A stretch of DNA of 64,000 nt from Solirubrobacterales bacterium (GTDB lineage: Bacteria > Actinomycetota > Thermoleophilia > Solirubrobacterales > JACPNS01). Made by a program: the position numbers and the translations under genes. The DNA lies in assembly GCA_016185345.1 (NCBI GenBank), contig JACPNS010000003.1:62001-126000 (forward strand), written 5' to 3'. Shown piece after piece: positions 54,009 to 63,791 of this stretch (positions are counted from its first letter, which is position 1; each line of letters begins with the position of its first letter). The notes beneath the pieces were generated by a model, which ran no database searches, was not told where the DNA came from, and worked only from the letters and a program-made list of their open reading frames with translations.

Positions 54009-56462
54009 TTAGGCGGCCTTGGCGCTTTCGTCGAGCAGGGATCGAACCAACGGCAACAAGTCGTCGGCGACGAACGGCTTCTGAATGAAATTGACCTCGT
54101 CTTTTGCGATCCCCTGGCGCACAGCCGTGTCGGCGGGGTAGCCGGAGGTGAAGAGCACGGTCAGATCGGGATTGTCCTTGTGCAAGTTCTCGGCCAGCTC
54201 GCGGCCGTTGATTCCTGGCATCACGATGTCTGTCAGCAACAGGTCGATCTGTCCACGGTGAGTCACTGCGATCTCCTGGGCCTCCTTTGCGTTCGCAGCG
54301 CTGAGGATTTGGTAACCGTGGCTACCGAGGATGCGCCTGATCAAAGGGCGGATCATCTCTGAATCCTCGACGTGGAGGATCGTTTCAGTTCCATCGAGAG
54401 TGGCGAGCTCGCGCGGAGCTGTTTCGAGTACCGCGACTGCGTCGTGAGTGGTCGGTAGATAGACCAGGAACGACGTGCCTTCGCCGACCTCGCTGCGAAT
54501 CGAAATGTGGCCGCCGCTCTGCTTTATGATGCCGTATACGGTCGCGAGGCCCAGCCCGGTCCCCTCATCCTTCGTGGTGAAGAACGGGTCAAACACCTTG
54601 GCCTGCATCTGTTCGTCCATACCGCAGCCGTCGTCAGTGATTTCGAGCAGGACGTACGGCATTGGTTCTTCAAGCACGTAGCCGTCCTCGATCACGCAGG
54701 GCGATGTTCTGAAGGTGATCGTGCCGCCGCCGCGCATTGCGTCACGGGCGTTGATGGCGAGGTTGATGATGACCTGCTGCAGCTGGCTGGGGTCTACTAG
54801 GACCGAATCAAGCTCGGCTCCCAGGTGGTCGCTCAATGCGATGTTGTCTCCGATCAACCGGGCCACGAGTGCGATCGTCTTGGCAACGACTTCGTTCAGG
54901 TCAGTTGGCTGCGGCTTCAGCACCTGCTGCCTGCTGAACGCGAGAAGTTGATGCGTCAAGTCAGCGGCGTGCTGGGCGGCGATGTCAACTTGCTTGATGT
55001 GTTGCTGCGAAACAAGGCTTGTTTCGGGGCCGAGTGCGAGGCTCGCCTCGCCGCGGATCACCGTGAGGATGTTGTTGAAGTCGTGCGCGACGCCGCCCGC
55101 GAGCTGGCCCACTGCCTCCATCCTCTGAGCCTGGCGAACCTGCCGTTCGAGGGCGCGGCGTTCGCTGACGTCGGTCTGCACTCCGATGTAGTGCGAGAGC
55201 GCGCCATCGTCACCGATCAACGGCGTGACGGTCAGCCCGTTCCAGAACGGCTCGCCGTTCTTGCGGTAGTTGAGGATCTCGACCGCGCATCCCTGACCAG
55301 CGTTCAGCGCTGCTCCGATCGCCTTCACAGTCTCCTCGTCCGTTCCGGCGCCTTGCAGTATTCGACAGTTCTGCCCAACGATCTCCTCGGTGCTGTACCC
55401 GGTCAGCTGCTCAAAAGCCGGCGTCGCGTAGATGATCGGTTGGCCGTCGGTTCGGGCATCCACAATCACTGCGCCCTGCGTTGCCGCCTGAAGCGCCAGG
55501 TCTCGCAACAGCAGGTCACCTTCGACCTCTTTTCCCTGGCGTTCGAGCGCAAATCGATCCATCGCCTTCGAAAGCAGAGGGATGACATCATTGACTGCGT
55601 CAAGCAGGCCCTCGTCGAATATGTCGCGCTCATCCGCGTACAGCGAAAGCACCGCCGCGACTCGGCCGAACTCGTGGATTGGGAACGATGCGGCGGAAAC
55701 GATCTGCAACTCATCGAAGGCCTCCGGCCAATGGGAGGCAGTCGCTTCGGTCTCGACTCGGTTCAGAACCGTCGTCTCGCCGGAGCTGAAGGCCTGACCT
55801 GTCGGGCCGCCTGGCCACCTTGGCCCCGTGTCCGGCGGCTGGAGAATCTCGCCCGCCTGCATCCTGCGAAAAAAGCCGTTGTCCTCGCCGAACTTCGCGC
55901 CGGGAATGATTCTGCCGTCAGAAATCACGCCCATCCAGGCGAGCTTGCAGCCTCCATCCACGACGGCGATCTCGCAGATCCGTTCGAACAGTCCTTCGCG
56001 TGTCCTGCTGCTGCCGATCGCCTGACTTGCGTGAGCAAGCATCGTGTAGAGGTAGTTGCGCGATTTCAGCGCTGACTGCGTTTCGCGCAGGTCAGTCAAG
56101 TTGTCATCCATCACCTCGATACCGATTATCTCGTCGCCATTTCGCACGGGATAGAAGCTGCTCAGCCACCTTCTTCGCGCCTGGCCATGTTCACCCTCGC
56201 CGAGATCGACGTTCAGGACGGACTCGCCCTGCAGGACTCGTTGAAAGATCGGCTCAAGCGTGGGCCAGAGTCGCGGGACAACGTCCTGTACGCGCTTGCC
56301 GATGTGCTCTTCGGCCGACAGCTCGTGCAGCGCCGCGATCGATTCAGTGGCCACGACATAGCGCAGGGACGAGTCCACGAACGCCAGGCCGATCGGGGCG
56401 TTGGTCATGAAGTCACGCAGGATGTCGCTGCGCTTGTCAGAGATTTTGAACTGATCGATCAC
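54009..56462 (-). CDS. LOV-domain hybrid histidine kinase (putative blue-light sensor)
   Basis: 817 residues from the GTG at 56462, one base after the previous stop (an ATG at 56528 would overlap). Order: PAS (about 15-130), GAF (about 140-310), LOV-type PAS (about 325-440), HisKA and HATPase, receiver. The LOV motif GQNCRILQG carries the flavin-bonding Cys366, and NYRKNGEPFWNGLTVTPL and HYIGVQTDVSER match LOV beta strands. Phospho-His460 is in GGVAHDFNNIL, ATP boxes DDGCGMDEQM and GTGLGLATVYGI, and receiver Asp745 in LLLTDIVMPG. No membrane helix, so cytoplasmic. Second gene behind the multi-HAMP kinase. Confidence 0.93.
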   Translation of the reverse strand: MIDQFKISDKRSDILRDFMTNAPIGLAFVDSSLRYVVATESIAALHELSAEEHIGKRVQDVVPRLWPTLEPIFQRVLQGESVLNVDLGEGEHGQARRRWLSSFYPVRNGDEIIGIEVMDDNLTDLRETQSALKSRNYLYTMLAHASQAIGSSRTREGLFERICEIAVVDGGCKLAWMGVISDGRIIPGAKFGEDNGFFRRMQAGEILQPPDTGPRWPGGPTGQAFSSGETTVLNRVETEATASHWPEAFDELQIVSAASFPIHEFGRVAAVLSLYADERDIFDEGLLDAVNDVIPLLSKAMDRFALERQGKEVEGDLLLRDLALQAATQGAVIVDARTDGQPIIYATPAFEQLTGYSTEEIVGQNCRILQGAGTDEETVKAIGAALNAGQGCAVEILNYRKNGEPFWNGLTVTPLIGDDGALSHYIGVQTDVSERRALERQVRQAQRMEAVGQLAGGVAHDFNNILTVIRGEASLALGPETSLVSQQHIKQVDIAAQHAADLTHQLLAFSRQQVLKPQPTDLNEVVAKTIALVARLIGDNIALSDHLGAELDSVLVDPSQLQQVIINLAINARDAMRGGGTITFRTSPCVIEDGYVLEEPMPYVLLEITDDGCGMDEQMQAKVFDPFFTTKDEGTGLGLATVYGIIKQSGGHISIRSEVGEGTSFLVYLPTTHDAVAVLETAPRELATLDGTETILHVEDSEMIRPLIRRILGSHGYQILSAANAKEAQEIAVTHRGQIDLLLTDIVMPGINGRELAENLHKDNPDLTVLFTSGYPADTAVRQGIAKDEVNFIQKPFVADDLLPLVRSLLDESAKAA

Positions 56463-56463
56463 G

Positions 56464-59400
56464 CTAGGGCCCTTGTCTTGTCGGCGGACTCTCCGACGAA
56501 TGGGGAAGCCACTTTCCAAGTGCGGCAAGCAGCTCGGAGGTGTCGATCGGTTTGGGTATGTAGTCGGAGGCGCCGGCTTCGAGGCAGCGAATTCGTTCTC
56601 CGGCCACGGCTTTGCCGGTGACTGCGAGGATCGGAACCGTGGCGTAGTCGGGCAACTCGCGGATCGCCTGCATCGTCTCGTAGCCGTTCATGATCGGCAT
56701 CATGACGTCCATCAAGACAGCCGCAATGTCTGATCGCCGCCTGAGGATCTCGAGCGCGGAAACGCCACTCTCCGCCGCGACAACATTCAGGTTGCCCCGC
56801 TCAAGCAGAGCCGTGAGCGCAAAGATGTTGCGAAAGTCGTCGTCAACGACGAGGACAGTGATCGCTTCGTCGAATTCGGCAAAGTCGGCCTTGACGATCG
56901 GAGACCTCGGCGCGATCACCAGCGGGACCAACTTGTCCTTGGTGCCCGCGTCCTCGGGCGAGGCACCATTTCCATCCTGAGCTGGGAGGCTGGGGCTGAG
57001 AGGGGCGCTTGCGAGCAGAGGCGCGGCGGGCTCAGCCCGATTCTTCAGCCTGGCCGGCAGATAGACCGTGAAGACGCTTCCAGCACCCAGCTCGCTCTGC
57101 AGCGATATCTCTCCGTGAAGGAGTTTCACCAGGTCTCGGCTGATCGACAGACCGAGTCCGGTGCCTCCGTAGCTGCGCGCGGTCGTTCCGTCAACCTGGG
57201 CGAACGGTTCAAAGACGATTTCCTGGTCGGCCGATGCGATCCCGATTCCCGAATCGATGATGCTGATCGAGATCACCGACTCGGCCTCCGCGAGTTGAGT
57301 GTTCGACGGGGTCCAGCCGTTCTCGGCTACATCGATCACCATTTTGACCGTTCCGGACTCCGTGAATTTGCACGCATTTGCCAGGAGGTTCTTCACAACC
57401 TGGCCGAGTCGTCTCGGGTCCGTGGTGATCGTCTCGGGTAGCGAACTGCCCAGTTCAACCGAGAGTGATGTTCCGCGCTCCTTCGCAATCGGCTCGAAGC
57501 TGCGCAGCATGCCCTCGCCGAAATCACTTAGCGAAACCTCCGACGCGTCGATCGTCACGGTGTTGGATTCAACCTTCGCGAGATCGAGGATGTCGGTCAG
57601 CAGCTTGAGCAGGTCTTCGCCCGACGAGTGAATAACGCGGGCGTACTCGACCTGGCGGTCCGAGAGGTTCCCGTCGGGGTTCTCCTGGAGCTGTTCGGCG
57701 AGCACCAAGACGCTGTTCAATGGGGTTCGCAGTTCGTGGGACATGTTCGCGATGAACTCGGTTTTGTACTTCGAAGAAGTCGACAGCTCGGCGGCCTTCT
57801 CTTCAACGAGTCGTTTGGCCGCTTCGATCTCCTGAAATTTGCTTTCAACCTCGTTGTTTTTTTCGGCAAGAAGCTCGGCCTGATCGGCGAGATCTTCGTT
57901 CGAGTGGCGCAACTGCTCCTGCCGTGATTGCAGCTCCTTGGCCTGCGAGCGTGCCTGCGCGAGCAGCATCTCGGTGACCGATGTGCTCTCGACGGTGTTC
58001 AGGACGAGGCCGATGACTTCGGCCAGCTGATCGAGCAGCGCTTGATGGATTGAGCTGAAGGCAGCGAACGACGCAAGCTCGATGACCGCTCGAATCGACC
58101 CTTCAAACAGGATCGGGAGGACGACGATGTTCAGGGGTGCGGCTTCTCCAAGTCCTGAATTGATCCTGACGTAGTCGCTCGGAACGTCGGTCAGAAGTAT
58201 GCGTTCCTTTTCCACGGCGCACTGGCCGACCAGCCCTTCTCCCAATCGAAAAGTCTTTGAGAGTTGCTTTCGCTCCTTGTATCCGTAGGACGCTTGGAAC
58301 TCCAGTAGTGGGACTTCGCCGTTGCCTGGCTCGGTCAGCGCGTAGAAGACGCCGTGCCGGGCCGAGATCAGTGGCGCGAGTTCGGCAAGAATCATGTTCG
58401 AGACAGTTTCCAGATCGCGCTGCCCCTGGAGCATGTTCGTGAACCTCGCGAGGTTGGTCTTAAGCCAGTCCTGTTCGGTGTTCTCGCGCATGGTCTCGTC
58501 GAGGTTGCGAATCATCTCATTCAACTTGTCCTTCAGAACGGCGACTTCGCCGCTGGCCTCAACGCGCACCTGACGCGTGAGGTCGCCCTCGGTGACTGCC
58601 GTAGCCACCTCCGTGATTGCGCGCACCTGGTTGGTGAGGTTTGCTGCGAGCTGGTTGACGTCGTCGGTGAGGTCCTTCCATACTCCGGCGACTTCCTGTG
58701 ACTGGGCCTGCCCGCCGAGCTTGCCCTCGATGCCGACCTCGCGCGCAACCCGGCTCACCTCGCCGGCAAAGCGGTTCAGCTGGTCCACCATCGCGTTGAC
58801 CGTATTCTTCAGCTCGAGAAACTCGCCGCGGACATCGGCGGTGATCTTTTTGCTCAGGTCACCGTTGGCAACCGCAGTCGTGACCTCGGCGATGTCCCGC
58901 ACCTGGCCGGTGAGGTTGCCCGCCATCAGGTTTACGTTGTCGGTCAGTTCCTTCCAGACGCCCCCGACCTCGATCGTGTACGCCGCTGCCTGGCCGAGTT
59001 TGCCCTCGGTTCCGACCTCGCGGGCGACGCGCGTGACCTCAGAGATGAAGCCGACCAACTGATCGACCATGCCGTTGATTGTGTTCTTCAGTTCGAGCAT
59101 TTCGCCGTGGACGTCGACCGAGACCTTCTTGCTCAGGTCGCCGTCGGCCACGGCGCCGATCACTCGCTGCATCTCTGTGCTCGGGCGGACCAGGTCCTCG
59201 ATCAGGCTGTTGACTGAATCGACGCAGTCACCCCAGACTTCATCGGTGCCCTTGAACGTGACGCGCTGTGAGAGCTTGCCCTCTTTGCCGACGACGCGAC
59301 TTACTCGCTGGAGCTCGGTGCCAAGCGCTTGGTTCGAGCTGATGATCTCGTTCAGTCCGTCGGCAACTTTGCCGGCGACGCCAGTCCAGTGCGCGGGCAT

Positions 59401-59505
59401 CCGCGCTGTGAAATCGCCGGATTTCACTTCGCCGATAACTCGAAGCAACTCGAGCTCATCGAGCGGCTCGGTCGGGGGGAGCTGCGTATCGGGTGCGGTG
59501 GCCAA
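56464..59505 (-). CDS. Multi-HAMP hybrid histidine kinase
   Basis: 1013 residues. The first 380 are HAMP units in series, seen as repeats such as [40 protein letters not shown] and [20 protein letters not shown], with no membrane helix. A GAF domain (about 390-540), a long coiled coil (540-580), then HisKA with His590 ([20 protein letters not shown]), HATPase ([35 protein letters not shown]), a Pro/Ser linker and a receiver with Asp933 ([13 protein letters not shown]). It resembles fungal Nik1 and bacterial osmosensor kinases. The TTG at 59505 follows a GAGAGG site; frame is open to 59601 but Arg-rich upstream. Confidence 0.9.
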   Translation of the reverse strand: MATAPDTQLPPTEPLDELELLRVIGEVKSGDFTARMPAHWTGVAGKVADGLNEIISSNQALGTELQRVSRVVGKEGKLSQRVTFKGTDEVWGDCVDSVNSLIEDLVRPSTEMQRVIGAVADGDLSKKVSVDVHGEMLELKNTINGMVDQLVGFISEVTRVAREVGTEGKLGQAAAYTIEVGGVWKELTDNVNLMAGNLTGQVRDIAEVTTAVANGDLSKKITADVRGEFLELKNTVNAMVDQLNRFAGEVSRVAREVGIEGKLGGQAQSQEVAGVWKDLTDDVNQLAANLTNQVRAITEVATAVTEGDLTRQVRVEASGEVAVLKDKLNEMIRNLDETMRENTEQDWLKTNLARFTNMLQGQRDLETVSNMILAELAPLISARHGVFYALTEPGNGEVPLLEFQASYGYKERKQLSKTFRLGEGLVGQCAVEKERILLTDVPSDYVRINSGLGEAAPLNIVVLPILFEGSIRAVIELASFAAFSSIHQALLDQLAEVIGLVLNTVESTSVTEMLLAQARSQAKELQSRQEQLRHSNEDLADQAELLAEKNNEVESKFQEIEAAKRLVEEKAAELSTSSKYKTEFIANMSHELRTPLNSVLVLAEQLQENPDGNLSDRQVEYARVIHSSGEDLLKLLTDILDLAKVESNTVTIDASEVSLSDFGEGMLRSFEPIAKERGTSLSVELGSSLPETITTDPRRLGQVVKNLLANACKFTESGTVKMVIDVAENGWTPSNTQLAEAESVISISIIDSGIGIASADQEIVFEPFAQVDGTTARSYGGTGLGLSISRDLVKLLHGEISLQSELGAGSVFTVYLPARLKNRAEPAAPLLASAPLSPSLPAQDGNGASPEDAGTKDKLVPLVIAPRSPIVKADFAEFDEAITVLVVDDDFRNIFALTALLERGNLNVVAAESGVSALEILRRRSDIAAVLMDVMMPIMNGYETMQAIRELPDYATVPILAVTGKAVAGERIRCLEAGASDYIPKPIDTSELLAALGKWLPHSSESPPTRQGP

Positions 59506-59699
59506 GGCCAGCCGCCTCTCTTGACCTCTTCGGGGGGGGCGCGCCGCGGGAGTGAAAAGATCGCAAAGCCTGCAAGTGACGCGATACTGCCAACGTACCA
59601 CGTATTCGGTAGTTCAGGCTCGTCCCTTGAATCATGCGCTGGACGATCGGCCCTGTTCATCACTGTGGCGTCAGAAGCGAGCTCGCCGAATTGCCCGGT

Positions 59700-59705
59700 T
59701 ATTCT
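59700..59705 (+). promoter_or_regulatory. -10 hexamer TATTCT before the TetR gene
   Basis: TATTCT stands 7 bases before the ATG at 59713 and agrees well with a leaderless start. Confidence 0.5.
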
Positions 59706-59712
59706 GGCCAGC

Positions 59713-60366
59713 ATGGCCGACCAGAGCGAATCGATCCGACGAGTGCTTCCCCGGGGGCGCAATGCTCTTGACCGCGAGACAGTTGCCGCTTCGCAGCAGG
59801 CGAGGCTGCTCGAAGCAATTTGCGAGCTCACCGTCAGCGAAGGTTTTGGCGCGATCACGGTCAATCAGTTGATCGCGCGCGCAGGAGTTGCGAAGCCAAC
59901 CTTCTATGAGCACTTCGAGTCCAAAGAGGCCTGCCTGTTCATGTGGGTCGATCGCGAGATCGAGCGACTGATCGGGGAGATCGCAGAGGCCGTCCAGCAC
60001 GGATCCACCCTTGAGGATCGAGTCCGGCTCGGCATCACCGCTGTGGTCGAATTCATGGCCTCTGATGAGAACCGCGCACGGGTCCTCCTGCTTGAATGTT
60101 TCGCCGCAGGCCGGACGGTCCAACGGCGGATCGATGCTGCCTACGAACAACTCGCGCAGCTCCACCAGGCGTTGCGTGAGGAGTGGCGCGTCGATCACCC
60201 CGGGTATCCCTCGATGTCGAGGTTTCGCGCTCGCGCGATCGTCGGGGCGATCAAGGACTCACTTGCTGGCGGACTGCGCGATGGGGGCGAGCAGGACTCT
60301 CCCGCAATTCGGGATGAACTGATCGATGTGGTCACGCTCCTCGCGGTGGGACACCCGGCTGAGTAA
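59713..60366 (+). CDS. TetR-family regulator next to the lipase gene
   Basis: 217 residues. The helix-turn-helix is at about residues 28-75: QARLLEAICELTVSEGFGAI, then NQLIARAGVAKPTFYEHFES. The C-terminal domain is helical with an FMASDENRARVLLLECFAAG core, as in fatty acid or aromatic-responsive TetR members. It reads toward the lipase gene; the next start is 130 bases away and two inverted repeats lie between. It is the obvious candidate regulator of the lipase. Divergent from the multi-HAMP kinase. Confidence 0.9.
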   Translation: MADQSESIRRVLPRGRNALDRETVAASQQARLLEAICELTVSEGFGAITVNQLIARAGVAKPTFYEHFESKEACLFMWVDREIERLIGEIAEAVQHGSTLEDRVRLGITAVVEFMASDENRARVLLLECFAAGRTVQRRIDAAYEQLAQLHQALREEWRVDHPGYPSMSRFRARAIVGAIKDSLAGGLRDGGEQDSPAIRDELIDVVTLLAVGHPAE

Positions 60367-60385
60367 CCGTGTGGTTACTCAGCCG
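60356..60385 (+). terminator. Perfect 13-base-pair hairpin over the tetR stop
   Basis: Arms CGGCTGAGTAACC and GGTTACTCAGCCG with a GTGT loop include the TetR stop codon. GTTTTT follows eight bases later (60393-60398), so it may end the tetR transcript. A 13-base perfect dyad could equally be an operator. Confidence 0.55.
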
Positions 60386-60396
60386 AGACAATGTTT

Positions 60397-60426
60397 TTAG
60401 ACGTTCTCCCGAATAATCGTTATAGT
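60397..60426 (+). promoter_or_regulatory. Lipase promoter, TTAGAC-N18-TATAGT
   Basis: TTAGAC at 60397-60402 and TATAGT at 60421-60426 are 18 bases apart, close to the housekeeping consensus. Transcription should begin near 60433, about 64 bases before the lipase ATG. The gene has a GGGGAGGG ribosome binding site. Confidence 0.55.
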
Positions 60427-60437
60427 GGTCAAACTGA

Positions 60438-60460
60438 ATGTGACCCAGGGGGGGTCACAT
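60438..60460. promoter_or_regulatory. Palindromic operator candidate behind the lipase promoter
   Basis: ATGTGACCC, five bases, GGGTCACAT: a perfect 9-base dyad located about 5-27 bases behind the predicted transcription start. A repressor here would block elongation or initiation. The adjacent TetR protein is the likely binder, by position only. Confidence 0.55.
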
Positions 60461-60496
60461 GGAAACACAATCCTTCTGGGGAGGGAAATAGTCCAC

Positions 60497-61825
60497 ATGC
60501 GTATTCGCACGTCCTTCAGGCGCCTGCTGCTGGCGGCGCTCGTCGTTTCGGCCTCAGCGCTCATGCTGCCGAGCCTTGCAAGCGCCGCCTCGGCCACCGA
60601 CGCTTTCTACAAGTACACCGGCAGCACGCCGCTCTCGAGCATCGCTCCGGGAACTCCGCTGAAGACGCGGAACGTTCCGTACCACATCCTTGGTCTCGCA
60701 ACACCCTTGCGCGCCACGCAGATTCTCTACCGCGCGACTGACGCGCAGAAGCGCCCGACGGTCAACGTCACCACTGTGGTGCAGCCGTCCTGCATCCTCT
60801 GCCTCAACCGCGAGAAGGTCATTTCCTACCAGTCCTTCTACGACTCGCTGAATCCGGAAGATCAGCCGTCAGTGCAGATCGCTGGCGGACTCTCGCTCAC
60901 AGGCGCGATCCCGCAGATCGAGACGCTGCTCTTCTCGCCGTTCCTGCTGCAGGGATTCTCGATCGTGATCTCCGACACGCAGGGTCAGACCGCAAACTTC
61001 GCGGCCGGTCCCGAGTACGGAACCAACACGCTGGACTCGATCCGCGCAGCGATCAAGTCGCCGTCGGTTGACCTCTCATCCAGCGCCAAGGTCGCGATGA
61101 TCGGTTACTCCGGTGGCGCAATCGCAACCGAGTGGGCCGCTGAACTTGCGCCGACCTACGCACCTGAGCTGAGCAAGAACATCATCGGCGCCGCTTACGG
61201 CGGCGTCCTCGTGCACCCGGGCCACAACCTCTACTACGTCGAGGGGAGCTCGATCTGGGCCGGCGTCGTGCCGATGGCGATCATCGGAATCGCCCGTGCA
61301 TACGGCATCGACCTCGACCCGTACCTCAGCGAGAACGGCAAGGCGATCTACGAGAAGCTCAAGAACGCTTCGATCATCAACGTTCTCGGCCAGTACCCGG
61401 GCCTCAAGTGGACCGACATGGCCAAGCCTGAGTACAACAAGCCAGAGAAGATCCCGGCCTACGTGGCAGCAGCCAACAAGGTGATCATGGGCACCGGCGG
61501 CAAGACCAAGCTCCCGATGTTTGTCGGCCAGGGAACTGGCGGAGAACTCGAAGGCACCCCGGGCACCGGCATCTACGGCAAGGGCGACGGCGTGATGATC
61601 GCCGGGGACGTCCGCACGCTGCTGCGTCAGCACTGCGCCAACGGCGCCAAGGTGCAGTACAACGAGTACGGCGGAAGCCACCTGATCAGTGCGCTCGAAT
61701 GGTTGCCGCAGGCAATCAGCTGGACCCAGGACCGCTTCGGCATCTTCGGATCGCTGACCGTCCCGAGCAACTGCTCGTCGATCAAGCCCGGCAACTCACT
61801 TGCGCCGCTTGTCGTAGCTCCGTAA
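60497..61825 (+). CDS. Secreted lipase, LIP (secretory lipase) family
   Basis: 442 residues with a signal peptide (RRLLLAALVVSASALM core, likely cut after SAASA). Alpha/beta hydrolase of the fungal-type secretory lipase family also common in actinobacteria. The nucleophile is Ser205 in MIGYSGGAIATEWAAELAP, the acid is probably in GQGTGGELEGTPG or the following GDG segment, and the His in NEYGGSHLISALEW. A pair of Cys (PSCILCLN) may form a disulfide. It has its own promoter with a palindrome and a TetR gene in front, so induction by a lipid-like signal is plausible. Confidence 0.9.
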   Translation: MRIRTSFRRLLLAALVVSASALMLPSLASAASATDAFYKYTGSTPLSSIAPGTPLKTRNVPYHILGLATPLRATQILYRATDAQKRPTVNVTTVVQPSCILCLNREKVISYQSFYDSLNPEDQPSVQIAGGLSLTGAIPQIETLLFSPFLLQGFSIVISDTQGQTANFAAGPEYGTNTLDSIRAAIKSPSVDLSSSAKVAMIGYSGGAIATEWAAELAPTYAPELSKNIIGAAYGGVLVHPGHNLYYVEGSSIWAGVVPMAIIGIARAYGIDLDPYLSENGKAIYEKLKNASIINVLGQYPGLKWTDMAKPEYNKPEKIPAYVAAANKVIMGTGGKTKLPMFVGQGTGGELEGTPGTGIYGKGDGVMIAGDVRTLLRQHCANGAKVQYNEYGGSHLISALEWLPQAISWTQDRFGIFGSLTVPSNCSSIKPGNSLAPLVVAP

Positions 61826-61844
61826 GTCGGATTCGAACTGCCCT

Positions 61845-61869
61845 GCCCGACCCCGATCAGGGGTCGGGC
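61845..61869 (+). terminator. Hairpin behind the lipase gene
   Basis: GCCCGACCCC and GGGGTCGGGC pair perfectly around a GATCA loop, 20 bases after the lipase stop. The stem is very stable; only CTTCGG follows instead of a T-run, as is common in high-GC actinobacteria. Confidence 0.7.
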
Positions 61870-62016
61870 CTTCGGGGCCAGTGGCGCGATCAGTTTGATC
61901 AATGGGAGCGCGGCTTCGGCAACGGTGGCGGGGTCCTGAATCAGGCTCAGATCAAGTTTGATGGCGTCGAGCGCGACGGACTCGCCGGCACCGCGCCACG
62001 ATCGGGCTGCGTCAGG

Positions 62017-63735
62017 CTATTCAGGCAATTGATCGCGCAGCTGTTCGAGCTCGTCAATCAACTCGCGCTGTCGTTCGAGTAGCTGGTCGACCTGCTGGCG
62101 CGCCGAGCCGTTGCTCTTGCTCGCGGGCTGCTGCTTTCCGGTCGCTGGGGTGGTTCCACTCGTCGCGCCGGTTGAACCCTTGGCGTCGACGGTGCCCACG
62201 GGCGATCCACCGGCGATGAATGCGGCGATCTTCTGGTCGACGTTGTCGTCGGAATCGTTGTTGAAGATCGCTGCCGTACGGTTGGTCGCGGCGTCGATGA
62301 AAACGGTCTTCGAGACGTTGTTCGCGTTGTCGGGAACGATCGATGTCATGAAGACGAGGCGACCGTCGACCATGATCGGCCGCGGCTCGATCACGCGGAA
62401 GCCGCCACGATCATTGGGTGAGTTGGTCGTGGTATCAGCGAAGTCAACACCGGGTATTGTGAGCGAGCGTACGGTCTCAAGGACGCGCCGGTTGCCGGTC
62501 AGGTCGGCGTTGTTGGGCGGACGCCAGATCTGAGTCTTCCCCGTGACCGAGTCGGTCAGGAAGATCGCTTTGACGGCGAAGGCACGCCCGAAGGGTTCGG
62601 CCGCCGTGACGTACTTCAGCCCTAGTTTTCCGAAGTCCAGCAGGTACGGCTGCGGATTGCTCTCGGTGGTCGTGATCTGCGTCTCGTCTTCGTGGGTGAA
62701 CCACTTGTTGAAGATCCCACCTTTGTAGGCGTAAGCATCCTGCTCGCGGCGAGCGAGCTTTTCCGGGTAGATGCGGCCCGTAGCGGCGAGCTCCTTCCGC
62801 TTCACGGCTTCGGCGGGCGTCAGGTCCTCGATCTTCCCGTTTGGATGAACGATGAACACGCCGCCAAACACTGGCCTGCGAACGAACCAGCCCTTGTACT
62901 TGATGTACGACACGGCGATCAGCGGCTTACCGTCGGCGCCCGTGAAGGCGATTGGGTCGTCGAGCTCTGCAAAGTAGTTGACCTTGCGCAGGCGCCACGT
63001 GAGGTTGTCGGTGATGAGCATCCCCGGCGCGGTCTTGAACGTTCCATCTGCCTGCGTGGCATCGCGCGTAGACGAAGAGGCATTCAGTTCCAGCGATCCG
63101 GCGGTGTTCTGGGTCAGTGCTCGGTAAGCGCCGTTTGGAGTGCGAAGCGCCGTCCATGCGAGGTCGCCGCCGCTGTTGCGGATCAGGTGAAAGTTGGTGA
63201 GTGTTTCTGTCGCAGAGTTGAAGCCGGATCCGGCGACGCGTTCAGCGACTTCCTTTGGCGTGATCCGAACAGAGCCGCTTGCGGGCAAGGTCTTGATCGC
63301 GGTGTAGGTGGTATTCGCGTAGGTCTCCTTGGCGACGAGTGGCCCGCTGAGGATTCCCATCACCATAAAAGTGACGAACGCGAGCGCAGCCGAAACCAAA
63401 ATCGGCCCTGGCTTGTTTCCGCCGAGGGCGCGAATCACGTCGTTCAAATCCTGTGACTGAGCGAGCTTTTCGCCGAGCGAAGGCTGCGGGATGTCAAGAA
63501 CGTCGACCTTGGGCTGACGACGGTGATTGCGCACTGCCATCCCGACGCCCACCAAGAAGATCAGCAATGGCAGCACCCAGACGAGCGGCTCGACGTAGAA
63601 CCGCATCGCAAAGGGCTGGAAGATCGGCCTTAGCCAGAAGAGGATGGCGAGAACGAGAATCGCGATGGCAACTCGGGCGGCGATCTTGGAAGTGTTGTTG
63701 CGCTTCTGCGGCAGGCGGCGAATCGGTTTGTTCAT
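62017..63735 (-). CDS. Membrane protein of unknown function with C-terminal coiled coil
   Basis: 572 residues from the ATG at 63735. A basic N-terminus, two close helices (ARVAIAILVLAILFWL and WVLPLLIFLVGVGMAV), then a third helix near residue 125 (ILVSAALAFVTFMVMGIL). About 370 extracytoplasmic residues follow with strands and TADVRN-like repeats, for example GWFVRRPVFGGVFIVHPNGK and TGKTQIWRPPNNADLTGN. The last 60 residues are a Ser/Thr/Gly linker and a coiled coil (DQLLERQRELIDELEQL). I do not recognise the family. An N-terminal extension to 63837 would cross the CATACT hexamer and lacks support. It stands alone. Confidence 0.8.
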   Translation of the reverse strand: MNKPIRRLPQKRNNTSKIAARVAIAILVLAILFWLRPIFQPFAMRFYVEPLVWVLPLLIFLVGVGMAVRNHRRQPKVDVLDIPQPSLGEKLAQSQDLNDVIRALGGNKPGPILVSAALAFVTFMVMGILSGPLVAKETYANTTYTAIKTLPASGSVRITPKEVAERVAGSGFNSATETLTNFHLIRNSGGDLAWTALRTPNGAYRALTQNTAGSLELNASSSTRDATQADGTFKTAPGMLITDNLTWRLRKVNYFAELDDPIAFTGADGKPLIAVSYIKYKGWFVRRPVFGGVFIVHPNGKIEDLTPAEAVKRKELAATGRIYPEKLARREQDAYAYKGGIFNKWFTHEDETQITTTESNPQPYLLDFGKLGLKYVTAAEPFGRAFAVKAIFLTDSVTGKTQIWRPPNNADLTGNRRVLETVRSLTIPGVDFADTTTNSPNDRGGFRVIEPRPIMVDGRLVFMTSIVPDNANNVSKTVFIDAATNRTAAIFNNDSDDNVDQKIAAFIAGGSPVGTVDAKGSTGATSGTTPATGKQQPASKSNGSARQQVDQLLERQRELIDELEQLRDQLPE

Positions 63736-63743
63736 CGTGGGGG

Positions 63744-63749
63744 AGTATG
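63744..63749 (-). promoter_or_regulatory. -10-like hexamer CATACT before the membrane protein gene
   Basis: CATACT on the minus strand is followed by eight bases and the ATG at 63735. It differs from TATACT in one base. Confidence 0.35.
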
Positions 63750-63791
63750 GCGCTTGGGCGACCGTTTCGGTTCCGATCCACATTTGTCCAC

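Noticed and set aside
54825-56075. 416-codon frame on the plus strand inside the LOV kinase gene
   Set aside because: Antisense to a protein with intact LOV, HisKA and HATPase motifs; the composition is typical of a high-GC shadow frame.
59590-59640. Imperfect dyad around ACTGCCAACGTACC in the kinase/TetR divergent region
   Set aside because: Arms need an insertion and mismatches to pair; not better than expected by eye.
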